DNA of 64,000 nt from Mangrovimonas sp. YM274 (lineage in GTDB: Bacteria; Bacteroidota; Bacteroidia; Flavobacteriales; Flavobacteriaceae): assembly GCF_030908385.1 (NCBI RefSeq), contig NZ_CP133091.1, positions 3,281,501-3,345,500 on the forward strand, in the 5' to 3' direction. Below, piece by piece: positions 61,892-64,000 of this stretch (its first letter is position 1; the number at the start of each line of letters is the position of its first letter). The notes under the pieces were generated by a model, which was given only the letters and a program-made list of their open reading frames with translations, was not told the DNA's origin and made no database searches. A program made the translations under genes and the position numbers.

Positions 61892-63162
61892 CAGCCTCTT
61901 GAAAGTTCAAAATATTGACTATCTATGGATTCTCTATGGTCTGGATGCGCAATATTTACCAAAGCTTTCACCCTTTCGGCAATAGTTTTACCATATAAAT
62001 TCGCGATCCCATATTCTGTTACCACGTAATGGATATGGGATCGTGTTGTTACAACCCCTGCCCCAGGCCTTAATGTTGGTACAATTCTACTGATACCACT
62101 TTTGGTAACCGAAGGCAAGGCAATGATGGCTTTCCCACCTTCACTTAGGGAAGCGCCTCGTATAAAATCCATTTGTCCACCTACCCCGGAATACATTTTT
62201 GTTCCGAAGGAATCTGCACATACCTGTCCTGTTAAATCCACTTCAATGGCAGAATTAATCGCCACCATTTTGGGGTTTTGCTTAATCACCGAGACGTCGT
62301 TTACATAATCTGAAGAACGCAATTCCACATACGGATTGTCATGCACGTAATCATATAAACGTTGTGAGCCCATTAAAAAGGTAGCCAAGGCTCTTCCTGG
62401 ATCGATGCCTTTATAATTACCGGTGATGACATTACTTAAAATTAAATCAATAACCCCATCTGAAAACATTTCGGTATGCAGCCCTAAATCTTTATGTGAG
62501 GTCAAACGTGTCAGCACGGCATTGGGAATATTCCCAATCCCCATTTGCAAAGTGCTACGGTCTTCAATTAAACTCGCCACATAATCACCAATGGTGGTTT
62601 CCAAATCAGAAGGTGTCCCCACATGATGTATTGGCAGAGGCTCATCGCAATCCACAAAAGCATCAATTTCGGATACGTGAATAATACCATCCCCAAAAGT
62701 TCTTGGCATTTGTTTGTTTACTTGAGCAATTACATAATCGGCATTGTCAATGGCCGCCAAAGTAGCTTCCACCGAAACACCCAAAGAACAATACCCATGT
62801 CTATCGGGTACGGATACATGAATAAGCGCTACTTGCAGGTCCACGATATTTCGCTTGAACAACAACGGCAATTCGCTTAAAAATACTGGAGTATAAGAAC
62901 CGTTCCCAGCCTGCAGTGTGTGGCGCACGTTTTTCCCAAGGAAAAAGGAATTCACATGAAAACTGTCTCTCAACTCCGGATTGGCATAAGGAGCCTCTCC
63001 CTCAGTATGCAATTGGCAAATCTCAACATTTCTAAGTTCCTCATGTCTTTCCGTCAAGGCCTTAATCAACACTTGAGGTGCTGCTGCCGCTGCCTGTAAA
63101 TATACTTTATCGTTGGACTTTACTATTTTAACCGCTTCTTCTGCTGTAACTGACTTATACAT
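61888..63162 (-). CDS. Acetyl-CoA hydrolase/transferase family protein
   Basis: A 424-residue protein of the family that includes 4-hydroxybutyrate CoA-transferase and acetate:succinyl-CoA transferase. ATG 63162 (M-Y-K-S-V) is chosen; starts at 63174 or 63189 are possible. Segments: L-Q-A-A-A-A-A-P-Q-V-L at the N-terminus, V-S-V-P-D-R-H-G-Y-C-S-L, Q-M-G-I-G-N-I-P-N-A-V, and V-T-E-Y-G-I-A-N-L-Y-G near the end, with the expected catalytic Glu in V-T-E-Y-G-I. Moves CoA between short acyl groups; the exact pair is undetermined. Confidence 0.88.
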   Translation of the reverse strand: MYKSVTAEEAVKIVKSNDKVYLQAAAAAPQVLIKALTERHEELRNVEICQLHTEGEAPYANPELRDSFHVNSFFLGKNVRHTLQAGNGSYTPVFLSELPLLFKRNIVDLQVALIHVSVPDRHGYCSLGVSVEATLAAIDNADYVIAQVNKQMPRTFGDGIIHVSEIDAFVDCDEPLPIHHVGTPSDLETTIGDYVASLIEDRSTLQMGIGNIPNAVLTRLTSHKDLGLHTEMFSDGVIDLILSNVITGNYKGIDPGRALATFLMGSQRLYDYVHDNPYVELRSSDYVNDVSVIKQNPKMVAINSAIEVDLTGQVCADSFGTKMYSGVGGQMDFIRGASLSEGGKAIIALPSVTKSGISRIVPTLRPGAGVVTTRSHIHYVVTEYGIANLYGKTIAERVKALVNIAHPDHRESIDSQYFELSRGC

Positions 63163-63267
63163 AACACTTCTCATTAATTCTCTTTGCAAAGTAATTAAAT
63201 AAATCTGTAACCCACACTGACCAAAGTCAGTACAAAAACCAATGTAAGATAGCTAGTTTATTTTAAG

Positions 63268-63275
63268 TATCTTTG
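63268..63275 (+). promoter_or_regulatory. -7 element TATCTTTG for map
   Basis: Exact TAnnTTTG match 18 nt before the map ATG at 63294. Confidence 0.45.
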
Positions 63276-63293
63276 CACATATTTTTTTGAATC

Positions 63294-64000
63294 ATGATTA
63301 TAGCAAAAACAAGAGAGGAAATAGAAATGATGCGCGAAAGCGCCTTAATTGTATCCAAAACTTTAGGAATGTTGGCCAAGGAAGTAAAGCCTGGCGTAAC
63401 CACTTTGCAATTGGATAAAATGGCGGAGGAATTTATTAGGGAACAAGGTGCCATTCCAGGTTTTTTGGGATTATACGACTTCCCAAATACACTTTGTATG
63501 AGTCCTAACTCTCAAGTAGTCCATGGATTCCCAACCGATGAGCCATTGATGGAAGGAGACATTATTTCCATTGACTGCGGTGCTATCAAAAATGATTTTT
63601 ATGGAGACCATGCCTACACGTTCCCCGTGGGTGAAATTGATCCAGAAACCCAAAAGTTATTGGATGTAACCAAGGAATCTCTTTACATAGGAATCAGGGA
63701 ATTTAAAGTTGGTAACCGTGTGGGAGATGTTGGATTCGCCATTCAGCAGTTTTGTGAATCTCATGGTTACGGGGTAGTTCGTGAGCTTGTAGGACATGGT
63801 ATTGGACGCAAAATGCACGAAGATCCAGAAATGCCAAATTATGGAAAACGCGGCCGCGGGAAAAAATTCATCGAAGGTCAAGTGGTGGCTATCGAGCCTA
63901 TGATCAATATGGGAACTCACCGCATCAAGCAACATAGAGATGGTTGGACCATCACTACTTTAGACAATAAACCATCTGCGCATTTTGAACATGACGTAGC
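63294..64000 (+). CDS. map: Methionine aminopeptidase, type I (3' truncated by window)
   Basis: From ATG 63294 the frame stays open to the window end (235 codons). The enzyme removes initiator methionine from new proteins. The metal ligands are all visible: the Asp in S-I-D-C-G-A, the Asp in Y-G-D-H-A-Y, His in V-G-H-G-I-G, Glu in I-E-P-M-I, and Glu in F-E-H-D-V at the very edge; the substrate His is in V-V-H-G-F-P. Only ~35 residues should be missing. Confidence 0.95.
   Translation, partial: MIIAKTREEIEMMRESALIVSKTLGMLAKEVKPGVTTLQLDKMAEEFIREQGAIPGFLGLYDFPNTLCMSPNSQVVHGFPTDEPLMEGDIISIDCGAIKNDFYGDHAYTFPVGEIDPETQKLLDVTKESLYIGIREFKVGNRVGDVGFAIQQFCESHGYGVVRELVGHGIGRKMHEDPEMPNYGKRGRGKKFIEGQVVAIEPMINMGTHRIKQHRDGWTITTLDNKPSAHFEHDV

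Overview
The window reads as chromosomal DNA from a marine-type member of the Flavobacteriaceae (Bacteroidota). The pointers are a low G+C content, secreted proteins whose signal peptides end in A-Q, many genes without a Shine-Dalgarno sequence, repeated TAnnTTTG promoter elements just upstream of start codons, a type IX secretion (T9SS) sorting domain, a BT0820-type HAD phosphatase, and a complete 3-hydroxyanthranilate catabolic cluster of the kind known in this group. There is no rRNA, intact insertion sequence, prophage or CRISPR array. One tRNA (Gly, anticodon TCC) is present.

Layout. 1-6294: the end of a BamA-type barrel gene, a LolA-like DUF2092 protein, a low-complexity secreted protein, a zinc alcohol dehydrogenase, a DUF3124 lipoprotein, a FUSC membrane protein and a DUF1801 protein. 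6488-19462: an accessory island for the cell envelope. It holds three secreted sulfatases, a periplasmic HAD phosphatase, several outer-membrane barrels or porins and a lipoprotein amidohydrolase, and shows signs of insertion and duplication. 19483-29622: housekeeping and envelope genes (valS, DUF1573, an aspartyl protease with PDZ domain, an aminotransferase, murB, an ECF sigma/anti-sigma pair, aqpZ). 29788-34796: a compact run of a small membrane protein, a glycosyltransferase, an ECF sigma factor, an Nramp-like transporter, lipA and gap. 34846-44199: a TPR hybrid sensor kinase, lpxK, a Nif3-like protein, a coiled-coil protein with a degenerate zinc ribbon, msrA and a 1080-residue T9SS cargo protein with five exact-period 279-bp repeats.

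44718-53322: a ferredoxin-like/CDGSH protein, then kynU, kmo, a RidA-type deaminase, an aldehyde dehydrogenase, an SDR, 3-hydroxyanthranilate dioxygenase, an ACMSD-like decarboxylase and an O-methyltransferase. The enzymes between kynurenine and 4-oxalocrotonate are all here; tryptophan dioxygenase and formamidase are not. A broken GIY-YIG gene flanked by inverted arms sits inside this run. 53332-56103: tatA behind three tandem CarboxypepD-regulatory-like paralogues on the minus strand. 56186-64000: pepE, tRNA-Gly, an acetyltransferase, a Tat-signal M15 peptidase, an M48 peptidase, an ankyrin protein, gpmI, a BT0820 phosphatase, a CoA-transferase and the start of map.

No clearly unprecedented system is visible. 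The most interesting items are the sulfatase/phosphatase/porin island, which lacks SusC/SusD and any sulfatase-maturing enzyme; the broken GIY-YIG gene and a related-looking palindromic repeat pair; an Nramp-like protein without the DPGN metal site; a zinc-ribbon protein that has lost all four cysteines; and an 11-bp phased tandem repeat in a divergent intergenic region.
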